Assembly: GCA_021401465.1 (NCBI GenBank)
Contig: JADDMT010000001.1
Location: forward strand, 186,001 to 250,000
Length of the DNA: 64,000 nucleotides
Source of the DNA: Teratosphaeria epicoccoides
Lineage: Eukaryota; Ascomycota; Dothideomycetes; Mycosphaerellales; Teratosphaeriaceae
Reading direction: 5' to 3'
The first letter of the stretch is position 1. The number at the start of each line of letters is the position of its first letter. Below, in pieces: positions 20,849 to 30,006 of the stretch. A model generated the notes under the pieces. The model worked only from the letters and a program-made list of their open reading frames with translations. It made no database searches and was not told the origin of the DNA. The position numbers and the translations under genes were made by a program.

Positions 20849-23357
20849 CTAACGCAATGGGCATCGTTTCGCAAAGAGACTCCAGCTTCCGCCTGCCGAC
20901 CATAGGCGCACGGCATCTTCTTCCCGGCGGGCGTGTTTCAATTCCTCGGCGACTGTGATGCAATTTCGTACTTCGGACTCTCAGAATCCTAGAGAGCACG
21001 TTCAATATGAGGATGAGGCCCGTCTTAAGCTCATCAGCCTTCAGGGAACTGGCAGCGACTCGCTCCTCCGCGACAATCTGAACAAGCGGCTTGCAACCTG
21101 TTACCATGGTCGGTGCGGTGGGCCGTGACTGGCGGCGCATGGGGAGACCGAGCTTCGGCCTCTTGACATGAGCGGATCCATTTTCAAAGTGGGGAGACGA
21201 CGTTAGGCGCTGCATCAGAAATGGGAGGAGGTGGAACTAATTGTGTGCGATGCGGTCGATATGATGATGGCTGCACTGCGAGAGACGTGATGTCAATGGA
21301 TTCATCCTGTCTGCACTACCAGCAGCCTCCGTCGAGACGGCTACTGATGATCTGCGTGTCGTCGCAGCAAGGCAGAGCAATGCGTGGAGCACCCTTTGAC
21401 TTCTATTCCAAGTTCCACTGCACGGGCTTGAGAGTACGCAGAGCTCATCAACGCACAAGCGTCATGCGGCCAGCCTTAGCTCACGTTTCCGACCATCAAT
21501 GCGACAATTCAGGCTTTCGGCAATACCGATGAGAGGTCGGGATGCCATCGGCAACGGCAGCGAGCATCCGGGTACTCTTCTCTAATATGCCTACCAGTTA
21601 GCATAGCGTGCCAAGAAGCCAAGCAAATCGAAGCTATTGGTGGACATCCGCTCAATCTACACTTCCTCGAGGTCTTGTCAAAAACCCAACGCATCTGAAG
21701 ATCGTGAGCAGCATCGAGCTGCTCTTCATGCCCGACCATCCCTCCTGGAGTCTTCATACCCGCCCGTGGCAGGTGCAGGCCACGAGAAGGTCCACATTGG
21801 CTACTGCATTGTGCTTGAAGATGTCGCGGAGCTCTGATCGGTGGGGACATGGTCGCAGGCCAACTTCCTCACTGCTTGCATGCATCGTTGGTGTCCGGTC
21901 GAGTCTAGAGGGTGATTGTTCCTATGGGGTATCGAGTGCGTGCATGCACCGCTTTCCAGCGTAGGATCACGAAAACCATTGTTGCAAGGCTTCTCGAGCG
22001 ACTGCTGGCACACGCAAGCAGCATGAAACAGAGATCAGTGTCGGAGGGCGACACCGCAAGACAGCGAGGTTGATGGCGAAATACCAAGGCCGGATATTGT
22101 TTGGCCTAGGCGTTGAGCAACGCACGTGTTCTCTTTACATCTAATATAAATCCATATCCTTTTGTGTGCTCTGGACCACCTCTGATGATCGCGCGCTGAG
22201 AACAGTGACCCCGACTGTATCACGATGCTTGCATCAATCCCGCAATATGGTCTCATTGTGCTGCAGGACTGTACATAACTCTGCTCGGCCTCCTCACAAC
22301 ATCGTTCTTCCAATCGCACATAGTCTACCTGCACGCCATCCAACCAACATAGTTCAAGGACCTCAACACACCCAAAATCTTCAGCTTCCTACACGATCGA
22401 CTCACGCCCTTCCACATCAGAAGCGCAAAGCGGACAAAGCCTCTATGCTTGGCACATCCTGCCAATCGAACTGGTACCGCAAACACGAGCAAGAGCGCCT
22501 CTCTCGGGCCTTCTAGTCTGGCTTCCGACATAAGCACACGCGTGGCTTTTCGACTCCTCCGCGACGACCTCCAATGCCCGTCTCATCATCCACTTCCACG
22601 GCGCCGCAGGAGCCGCTGGATCGGGGCTGCCGAGCGCCCAACTATCGCGCGCTCTCCGCTGGCCAGCCAGAGAAGCTTCACGTCTTGAAATTTCGACTAC
22701 CGGGGCTTTGGATTGAGCCCTGGCGCTCCCTCTGAACGAGGTCTGGTGATGCGGATTCTGGAGAGTGGATCTCCATTTCCAACGGCGCCGCTAAAGTCTT
22801 TGCACCATGTCATTCGGAATGTTCTGCCAAACAGGGCCAGAGATACAGTGGAGACACGGCGCCGTTGCCAGCCAAGCCGCGTCGGGAGACGGAGACAAGC
22901 CGACCTTTCTCTTCTGCCTTCCAGGGCCAAAATGAACAGCAGAGGCGCTTCCCGCGTCATCACCGATCGCAGTACTGATTGGCCTTTCCATAGCTTGGAG
23001 CACAGGAGCGCGGACAGCATGCAGGCCTCGGATTCGCACCGTGATGGAAATCCAGAGAAGCGCGAAGGAAGCAGATAGCCGGGCGGCAGCTGCTGTCGGG
23101 GCCGTCAGGCCGCTGATCCCACGCGTGCTGGAATGGCAGGTCGTACATCTCATCTACACTAAGGCGTCTCGACCTTCTCCTAGCGGATAGTGTCTGCTCA
23201 CGAGCAGGCAGCTTATGTCTCAGCACGAAAATCAGGACGAGGGTCTTCCCGGTGATGGAGCTGTGCACCACCACCTCCTCGTGTGTCGAGCTGCCATTAA
23301 GCGTTCGGCCATTCCTTGCTCAAGTCCTCCCATCTCCACCCGGCTGCTGAGCTCCTC
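20849..23357. other. Long stretch with no convincing gene
   Basis: About 2.5 kb. Open frames occur on both strands, especially at 22450-23270 where GC content is higher, but codon patterns are inconsistent and frames overlap heavily. Text near 21690-21740 on the plus strand (NPTHLKIVSSIELLF) looks protein-like but sits in a short, isolated frame. No RNA gene or transposon domain was recognised. Confidence 0.35.
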
Positions 23358-23594
23358 TCACGGCAGTCCTGGACAGCAAGGGTTCCGCGAGTGTCTCTGC
23401 AAGAATCCGTCCGCGCCCTTCTCGAGTAGCATTCCAATTGCGCGTACAGATGGCCCGGAAGCGGCTGCGCGATGAAGTGGGATGCCTCGTGCATAAATCC
23501 CCGAGTCCGGCACAGCCGTCGTCTTCCGCACCTTGCGAATCAGATCCCGAATCACGTCGCAGCGATCATTCAAGCATTCCTCGGAAGACCGCAT
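23358..23594 (-). pseudogene. Possible ankyrin-repeat fragment
   Basis: The reverse strand encodes about 78 residues with one ankyrin-like repeat: RGIPLHRAAASGPSVRAIGMLLEKGAD. Before it is a helix-like CDVIRDLIRKVRKTTAV. The frame ends at a TGA after CCPGLP and then reads on as EELSSRVEMGGLEQGMAERLMA. Only one repeat is visible, so the family call is tentative. It could be a relic of an ankyrin gene. Confidence 0.3.
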
Positions 23595-24113
23595 TTGGGA
23601 GCGGGCGGGGGGTCCAGATCGTATTGGGCATTTGGGGTTCGCTTCTTGCGCTAAAACCCCACCAGGAGAATGGTCAGGCCGTCGACCGCAAAGCTGTGTA
23701 ACTTTCTATGATGGGCACGTCGACAAATGACGATGCTGCGCTGATCATAGCCTTGCGGAACAATGGCGACTTTGATTTTTGACCTTCGTCAGGGCAAGAG
23801 CGGGTCAGAATCCGCGCTTCGCGATTGGAATCGGTATGGCAGACTCGCTCGCACAGTCACCGAGCCGCCCTTGGGGTGGCAGCCAGCGATCATGAATCCG
23901 CCATTCCGCGAGCCGATACATACCGTTCCAGCAATGGGCGGAACCTTTGACGCCGACCCGGTCTGGCGTGTCCTTTGGTCGGCGGCCGAGGATCCCAATC
24001 ATCCATTCTAGCCTTGTGTCGGGCGGGGGGACAAGTCCCATGGGTGTCTCACTTCCGAAGCCGCAGATAGGTGTTCGGCGTCTGCGACGCCCGTTGCCTC
24101 CTCACACGATCTC
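23595..24113. other. Upstream region of the small secreted protein gene
   Basis: About 520 bases. A plus-strand frame at 23763-24011 (MATLIFDLRQGKSG...) has no recognised domain and is left uncalled. The 3' end leads into the TATA box at 24114. Confidence 0.35.
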
Positions 24114-24119
24114 TATAAA
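24114..24119 (+). promoter_or_regulatory. TATA box of the small secreted protein gene
   Basis: TATAAA lies 66 bases before the ATG at 24180, followed by a pyrimidine-rich CTCTCGAGAG...CTACTCTCAC leader. Position and context fit a strong inducible promoter. Confidence 0.5.
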
Positions 24120-24179
24120 CTCTCGAGAGCCACTCTACTCTCACACCTCCCCGCCTCTCCAAAAGAAAAAAAGACCATC

Positions 24180-24563
24180 ATGCTCCTCATCCTCTCCACG
24201 CTCCTCCCGCTCTTCCCTCTCGCGCTCGCCGCTTGCTACGCACTCAGCGGCGTGAGCCCCAACTGCGCCGACTGGGCGGCTCAAGGCAAGTCGCACGAAT
24301 GGCTGGTGAGTATAAGCCCCGAACCTGCCCCTATCCCCTCCCCCAAAGTCTCGACATCTGAGCAAGCCGGCTGATCAAGAGATCTAGTGTCCGAAGGGCG
24401 ATACGGGAGGCCTGCCAACAGGACAGTGCGCGCCTGAGACGAACGGGGAGACGTACAACACCATGGCTTATTGCGTAAGTCTGCTGCCACGCCGTGAAGA
24501 GAGAGAGAGGGGGGGGGGGAGGAGTCAGCTGACGTCTGTCGGTCGGAGCAGTGCGCGTCGTGA
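24180..24563 (+). CDS. Small secreted cysteine-rich protein (effector-like), three exons
   Basis: Exons 24180-24305, 24388-24474 and 24552-24563, joined by introns with GTGAGT...GATCTAG and GTAAGT...GGAGCAG ends; all junctions keep frame and give a 74-aa protein. Residues 1-17 are a textbook signal peptide (MLLILSTLLPLFPLALA), with cleavage likely before ACYALSG. The mature part of about 57 residues has six cysteines, including a Cys-Cys pair near the end (MAYC-CAS), enough for three disulfides. Exon 2 begins CPKGDTGGLPTGQC. No enzyme or LysM motif is visible. Size, signal peptide and cysteine content match candidate effectors or antimicrobial-type peptides of plant-associated fungi, but the function is unknown. 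Intron 2 contains a GA/G-run microsatellite. Confidence 0.65.
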
Positions 24564-25086
24564 ACGGGGGAGGCAGGATCAGTGGGAAACCGTTGCTGTG
24601 GTCGGATGTTGGGATTGTGGGGGTGGAGGAGCAATCTCGTCAAGTCTCGAGGCGGCACAACGCGTCCGTCGACCTGACCTTGGAATGCCTCGTCAAAAAG
24701 GATCGGATTCTCTCCTCTCTCTCTCCTTTCCCAGCCCAGTCTCGAGACCACACAAGACTCTGTGAAACACAAATTCTTCTTTCCCCTGATCCAACGCCCC
24801 CAGGTGTCGTCGTCGTCGGCGACCGCTTCACTCGTCTATCTCTCTCGGCATGACGAGCCGTCACGGTCACGTACCGTTTCGTAGCGAAGCATTTGACTAT
24901 CAACAGATTCGTTCTTTCCATCGGAACGGCATTGAACAGGTCCGGTGACGGAGGTGGAGTGCTAGCGATCTAGATCGAGAGCGGCAAATGGGTCGTCGTG
25001 CATCAAACGCCGCTCGCACGCGCAATCAACACGTGTGGAACAGCTGTGGAACAAATGTTTCGTTGTGGTTCTCAGCCTCTTTCTGT
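24564..25086. other. 3' region between convergent genes
   Basis: About 520 bases between the small secreted protein gene and the convergent UFD1-like gene. No gene seen; minus-strand frames here are shadows without domains. Confidence 0.45.
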
Positions 25087-27300
25087 CTAGCATCGTCTCG
25101 CTGCCTCCTGCTTGGTTGGAGCAAAATTTCTCAACCACGCCCTCGCCCCATCGACGTCCCCGCCTTCCGCCTCCAATGCACCGACGCACCAATGCAACTC
25201 ATACTCCTCTCCCTTCACGCCGCGCTCAGCCGCTAGCATCTCCGCGAGCGCTCTGCTCTTCTGCGCCTTCTCGTCCACGCAGAAATGCAGTCGCGTGCCC
25301 GGGTCACCTTCCGCCAACCCGACCAACATGGGTTTCACCATCGGCAACGCGTCTTTCGTCGTCAGGGCACCTTCAATCCCGAGGTGCTGACGACCGGCCT
25401 TGCAGTATTCGTTCCTGCACCAGGCTTTTCCACACCCGGTGACGAGTTGTTGAAGGTATCTTCGCTCGACGCGGCGGCGAAGGGCTTTGCCTTCGGGGTC
25501 GTACATGGAGACGTAGAGGGGACCAAAGCAGACGGAGCAGAGACCCATGTCATTGCCTGGACCTTGGCCCGTACGTGTTCCGGTGCGGGTGTCGCCGCGT
25601 TTCGAGCAGGTGTCGAGGGTCCGGCCGCAATGGACGTTGCGACAGGGTATCGGTGGTGGGCGGCTGAAGCGGTCGAGGTCGTGGTTTTTGAGGTGGGTCG
25701 CCATATCTCGTAGTCGTACGATCTTGTCGCAGAGATGGCATTCGGTGGTCCGTGCACCGTCGGCGACTTCGTGGGGTGTCAGGCCGGAGAGTTGAGCTTC
25801 GAGATAGGAGGTGAGATTATCCGGGTCGCCTTCTTGAGGTACGACCAGGTGACAAAAGCGGCAGAGGATCAGCTTGGACGGGCAAGCGGTCGTCCTGTGC
25901 TGGGCCAAGGTAGAGATGGAGGCAAAGGTCTCGTGTGTCGCGCATTCGGAACATCGCAGGACCTCGGTGGGGTGATTCAATGTATCGTGTTTCTGGTGAG
26001 AGAGGAGTGTGTTGCCATAGGCGCTGTCGTGAGGACAATGCCAGTGCTGCTCCCACTCTGGCGATCGATTCTGAAAGACTTGACTGCAGCCTTGCGGGCA
26101 GAGGATGTTGTTGCGCAAGCAAAAGTTCTCATGAAGCATGAGCGTTCGCCGAGGCACCCATTGAGCACAATTCTTGCAGCGGACATCGCCTTCATGAGGT
26201 GGTGTTGCTGTTACTTCATCCCCGAGAGCACTGTCCTTTTCGTCGTCGGGATGAGGATGTCGGGCACGGAGAGTGAAATGGCTTGGTCGGGGAGCAGCGT
26301 CTTTGCCGGTTGTGTCCCCGTTGGTGTGTGCCTTCAAGGGCGAATAGGCATGCACTGAAACGAACAGCGCTTCGGCAGTTTCCAGCTCGACATGGCTCTG
26401 CTCCAGACGGATTCGCTTGGCAGGCCGTCCATCAAAGTCGGCAAAGACGTGTTGGTCGAGTCGAGGCTTTGCCCGTTGAGTGGGCGAGAAGGGGTTGAGC
26501 AGCAGATCCAGATGTTCAATATGATCTTCTCCGCTGAGCTCCAACTCCAATGCCTGCGACTTGTCCCATGCGGAGAGGCGATAGTCGACATACTCGCCCG
26601 GTAAGACTTGGCCGTGGCGCGGGTTGAAGATGTCCAGTTCGCCCCCGGGTGAGGTCCCGTGGGCCGTGGCTGGGGCGCGAGTCATGTTGGCGGCGATGGT
26701 CTTGAGCGTGTCACGTGCTTGTTCCTCGTCCAATGCCTCCATGTCGACTTCCAGATCGGTGTCCACGATGCAGATCCCGTCGGCGTCGGGCCGGAGCTCG
26801 TCGACCACGAATCGGAATTCCCCGTGCTCCCCGCCCGCGCCGCTGCCACCCGGCACCACCAAGACTTCACCATGAGTCAGTGTCGTGTAGTTCTGACGCA
26901 GGTGGTGCTCCAGCAGGGCTTTCCAGTCGGGGGCGTCGTAGCCCGCCTCCAGGGGCCGCAGCTTCACGAATGTGCCTTTGGGTAATTGCTTGGCGTGGAC
27001 GGTGAGTGTTGCCGCTTCCGTGGTCTCGTGCACGTCCAAGCCCAGCGTCTCGAGCAGGAACGGACTTAACACGGCCTCGCCGCGGCCCGCAGTGAACTCC
27101 TTCACCCCGGCATACACCACTCGGCCATTCTGCGGGTTGAGCAGGCGGAAGGTGAGCGGGTGCGGCAGTTGGTGCTTCTGATCTGGCACGTGATCCTGGT
27201 GCGCGGACAGCAAGGCCTCGAGGGCGGAGGGCGGAAGGAGCAGCTTGTCGCCAGGCAGTCGCGTGCACGTGCGAGACACCCGGAACTGTGCTGACCACAT
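25087..27300 (-). CDS. UFD1-domain protein with zinc fingers and AZUL-like C-terminal module
   Basis: Single exon, 737 aa, ATG at 27300. Residues about 10-200 form a UFD1-type double-psi barrel (FRVSRTCTRLPGDKLLLPPSALEALL, then LTFRLLNPQNGRVVYAGVKEFTA, LPKGTFVKLRPLE). Around 395-510 lie TRAF/XIAF1-like Cys/His fingers (CKNCAQWVPRRTLMLHENFC and onward). Around 575-650 is a Cys cluster with GCGKAWCRNEYC, which resembles the AZUL zinc finger of UBE3A-type ligases. The C-terminus (ELHWCVGALEAEGGDVDGARAWLRNF) looks like a UBA helix bundle. The set suggests an adaptor that links ubiquitin or Cdc48-type substrates to a ligase; canonical Ufd1 is much shorter and lacks the fingers. It is head-to-head with an F-box gene. 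Confidence 0.8.
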   Translation of the reverse strand: MWSAQFRVSRTCTRLPGDKLLLPPSALEALLSAHQDHVPDQKHQLPHPLTFRLLNPQNGRVVYAGVKEFTAGRGEAVLSPFLLETLGLDVHETTEAATLTVHAKQLPKGTFVKLRPLEAGYDAPDWKALLEHHLRQNYTTLTHGEVLVVPGGSGAGGEHGEFRFVVDELRPDADGICIVDTDLEVDMEALDEEQARDTLKTIAANMTRAPATAHGTSPGGELDIFNPRHGQVLPGEYVDYRLSAWDKSQALELELSGEDHIEHLDLLLNPFSPTQRAKPRLDQHVFADFDGRPAKRIRLEQSHVELETAEALFVSVHAYSPLKAHTNGDTTGKDAAPRPSHFTLRARHPHPDDEKDSALGDEVTATPPHEGDVRCKNCAQWVPRRTLMLHENFCLRNNILCPQGCSQVFQNRSPEWEQHWHCPHDSAYGNTLLSHQKHDTLNHPTEVLRCSECATHETFASISTLAQHRTTACPSKLILCRFCHLVVPQEGDPDNLTSYLEAQLSGLTPHEVADGARTTECHLCDKIVRLRDMATHLKNHDLDRFSRPPPIPCRNVHCGRTLDTCSKRGDTRTGTRTGQGPGNDMGLCSVCFGPLYVSMYDPEGKALRRRVERRYLQQLVTGCGKAWCRNEYCKAGRQHLGIEGALTTKDALPMVKPMLVGLAEGDPGTRLHFCVDEKAQKSRALAEMLAAERGVKGEEYELHWCVGALEAEGGDVDGARAWLRNFAPTKQEAARRC

Positions 27301-27495
27301 CCTTCCTCACGGCACGTCGCGCCTTCCTGTCTTGTAGTGAGTGTCGGTGTCGACGGGCAGAAAGCACACTCGTCGTCTGAAGAGGAAAGTGCGACCAGAG
27401 GCCGAGACTGCCGGTAGAAGTGCAGAGAAACACATGTATAATTCTATATCATATGCACCTATGTATCCGGCTCCGAGGCAAGCACGGATGAGGCG
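27301..27495. promoter_or_regulatory. Short bidirectional promoter between the UFD1-like and F-box genes
   Basis: The two start codons at 27300 (minus) and 27496 (plus) are 195 bases apart; if the F-box gene starts at 27670 the gap is 369. The interval contains an AT-rich stretch near 27435-27465. Shared regulation of two ubiquitin-related genes is plausible but not shown. Confidence 0.45.
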
Positions 27496-29046
27496 ATGAC
27501 GCGTTTGGGGACGCGCCTTCCAAACGTCGGGGAGTCAGAGTCATTCGTGATTGGTCCGTGCTTCTCGGCCTATCTCACACCGGAACCTGCACCGCGACTG
27601 ATCAGCCACGCGAGTTGGAGCCTCATCGGGGCAAGTGAAGGCACGCGACCTCGTTGGAACGACTGGGCCATGTCACAAATCACGGGACCATGCGCCGACT
27701 CCCAACAAGAGCTTGAAAGCCTCCCCTTGCTCCCTCCGACTCTCCTACATCTACTCGCCACCACCGTCATTCTTCGCCACATAGCACCATACCTCCCCGC
27801 CTGCGCCCTCCTGTCCCTCGCCGCAACATGCACCACCTTCCGCGCACTCATCCACACCGAGCAGCCCGATGCATGGCGACATCTCGATCTCACTTCCACC
27901 CCATCCGCCACAATGGACTCACATCCCATCCATGTCGGTGGCATGTCATGGCGCGCCGAACCCATGCACGAGTCATTGACCGAGGACGACTTCTACGCGG
28001 GACCATTGCGCGGCATTCTGAACCGCTTCCACTCCAACCGCACCCTCCAATATGTGCAGACCTTGATTCTGGACCGCCTGTCCGTCCCTGCAGACTTGCT
28101 CAGGGAGATGCTTTCCGAAGACCGCTACAGCGTCAAGGTCCTCAGCATTCGAGAAGCAAAGAATCTCAACCAAGCCAAATTGCAGCAAGTCCTCCGCTAT
28201 ATCTGCAGACCCACACGACCGCACGGCACGCCGAACCTGAGAGCCCTCTACTTCTTCGGCACCACAGATGCAGCCGGGCATGTCATCTCTCAACGACAGC
28301 GCCTCGAAGGCTCGCAGGCCCGGGGCGTCATGGCCTCGGAAGGTGCGCAAATCGGTGCTGAGTGGAATCAGAGATCCACATCAACCCTGACAGCAGACCT
28401 GTGCGACGAAGAAACGAAATGGTATCAAGCGACGGGGAGGGCGCTGCGCCGGCCTCAGTCGGACTGGCCAGACACGCTGCAAGTGTGCAAAGGACTGATC
28501 GCATTCGACGCCATCCTCTGCCGAGGTCCGAGACACGACATTACCAAAGTTGACAGCAAGGACTTCTTACAGCCCACCATCGCCACCATCGCCTTGGGAC
28601 CAGGAGGATGCGAGATATGCCATACGTGTCCCGAGACCCCAGCAGTATTCGGCGAGAGCCAAGAGTCTTCTCTGCCTCTCCTTGCCCCACCGCCGCTCCA
28701 TTCGTCGACGGTCCGCGCCGCGCAGATCCCTCACCACCGTGACCAGAATGGCAACTATCCGAAACTGATTCTTCGGTGTGAAGACTGCCTTCGAGGCCGC
28801 TGGTGCGAGCGCTGCAATCGTTGGTGGTGCGAGGACTGCTATCAGGAACCTGTTCCCCGGAACCATCTGCGAACGGAGTGGCAGCACGCGGAGGTGAGAG
28901 AAGAGGCTTCTGCTGCAGACTTGATGAGCGGCGGTCATACGGCTCGTTCGGGCTCACTAATCAAGGTGTATTCCAAGCTGTGCGTGGAGTTCTGCTTGGT
29001 GGGAGAGATGATGACTGGTGCTGGGAGTAATGGAATGTGGGGATGA
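27496..29046 (+). CDS. F-box protein with leucine-rich and Cys-rich C-terminal region
   Basis: Single exon, up to 516 aa. An F-box is visible at about residues 90-130 (VILRHIAPYLPACALLSLAATCTTFRALIH). It is followed by LRR-like lines (QTLILDRLSVPADLLREML, VKVLSIREAKNLNQAKLQQVL, LRALYFFGT). A Cys-rich module comes next (CEICHTCPE...CEDCLRGRWCERCNRWWCEDCY) and the conserved end LCVEFCLVGEMMTGAGSNGMWG, typical of this fungal family. F-box proteins bind Skp1 and bring substrates to the SCF ubiquitin ligase. The Met at 27670 (MSQITGPCADS) is a good alternative start, because the first 58 residues are poorly protein-like. Confidence 0.8.
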   Translation: MTRLGTRLPNVGESESFVIGPCFSAYLTPEPAPRLISHASWSLIGASEGTRPRWNDWAMSQITGPCADSQQELESLPLLPPTLLHLLATTVILRHIAPYLPACALLSLAATCTTFRALIHTEQPDAWRHLDLTSTPSATMDSHPIHVGGMSWRAEPMHESLTEDDFYAGPLRGILNRFHSNRTLQYVQTLILDRLSVPADLLREMLSEDRYSVKVLSIREAKNLNQAKLQQVLRYICRPTRPHGTPNLRALYFFGTTDAAGHVISQRQRLEGSQARGVMASEGAQIGAEWNQRSTSTLTADLCDEETKWYQATGRALRRPQSDWPDTLQVCKGLIAFDAILCRGPRHDITKVDSKDFLQPTIATIALGPGGCEICHTCPETPAVFGESQESSLPLLAPPPLHSSTVRAAQIPHHRDQNGNYPKLILRCEDCLRGRWCERCNRWWCEDCYQEPVPRNHLRTEWQHAEVREEASAADLMSGGHTARSGSLIKVYSKLCVEFCLVGEMMTGAGSNGMWG

Positions 29047-29439
29047 AAATGTGTGGAAGTGAGAATCACGAGTCTTGGCTGACGACTTGTCGTCGATAGG
29101 CCATTGGTGTTCACCGAGATTGTTGGGGATGCGGCCGGATATGCGACGATTGCAGAATCGTGCAGATGAGGGTCTGTCGTGTCTGCAGGCAGGAGTTTTG
29201 TCCTGAGCACGATACGGGAAGTGGCCAGGATGAGGTGAGTACGAATTCTCGCGCAGACTGCATTCGGCCACCTGTACTGACGGGACGATGACGGGACGCA
29301 GTGTGCGTGGTGCAGCCATACCGGAAGACGGACGAGAGAATTGTTCTGAACACCTCCTCCATCCGATGTTTCCGATGCCACCCGTACTTCACAACTTCCT
29401 AGCGCGAAACTTTAAAGAGATGGCGCAGGCCGCCTGCTG
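29047..29439. other. Intergenic, nothing recognised
   Basis: About 390 bases between the F-box gene and the amidase relic; no coding signal on either strand. Confidence 0.4.
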
Positions 29440-30006
29440 ATGGTGAAGGACTTGAGCCAGGTTCTCGAAACGAGCGACAATTGCAGCTGGTGGTTTCAGG
29501 AAGATATGACTACTGATGACAGCGACATGGCGCTCAGCCGAACTACATACCGAACGATAGCCGCCTTCCACAAAGCTATCGGCTGCAGCGAAACGACAAC
29601 GCGCAAAGCAGTGGAAGGCTTTCTGAGCAGGCTCGGACGATGGAATCCGGAGCTCAATGCGGTAACCCCGATCAACCACTCCGGCCTGCTCGATGCAGAG
29701 AAGCTGGACGATCTCCACCAGGTCAAGCGGGGGCCACTGCATGGAGTATCCTTCGTGATCAAAGACCAGATCGAGACGGCTGGGATATGGACCTCCTTGA
29801 ACTTCCCTACAAACACGGTGATAGCGAGTCAATTGCTGTTCCCAGCCTTGAGTGTCCCCATCGGGAAGGCTCGAGACGACAACGGCGAGGGGGAGGAGGG
29901 TGTGGGGTTGCCGGTGGGGTTGGAGATACTAGGGCTGCCGTTGGGAGAGGAGGGAATGTTAGGGATTGGCGCGGGGGTGGAGAGGGTAGTTGGGTTTGAG
30001 TTGTAG
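29440..30006 (+). pseudogene. Amidase-signature enzyme with the catalytic core deleted
   Basis: The frame has 188 codons. Residues up to about 125 match the N-terminus of amidase-signature enzymes: NPELNAVTPIN, then LDDLHQVKRGPLHGVSFVIKDQIETAG with the catalytic lysine in KDQ. Without a break it jumps at about residue 130 to the C-terminal block FPALSVPIG and LPVGLEILGLPLGEEGML...GAGVERVVGFEL. The middle of roughly 300 residues, including the GGSSGG nucleophile region, is absent. No splice sites could restore it, because the missing DNA is not present. The encoded protein cannot be an active amidase. The frame is open across the junction, so the deletion was clean. Alternative: a chimeric short protein with a new role, for which there is no evidence. 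Confidence 0.65.

Noticed and set aside
22697..23274. Overlapping minus-strand frames downstream of the ankyrin-like fragment
   Set aside because: Examined for further ankyrin repeats; none found and frames are inconsistent.
26867..27433. 188-codon minus-strand frame over the UFD1-like gene start
   Set aside because: Same DNA encodes the well-supported UFD1 domain in another frame; composition is random-like.
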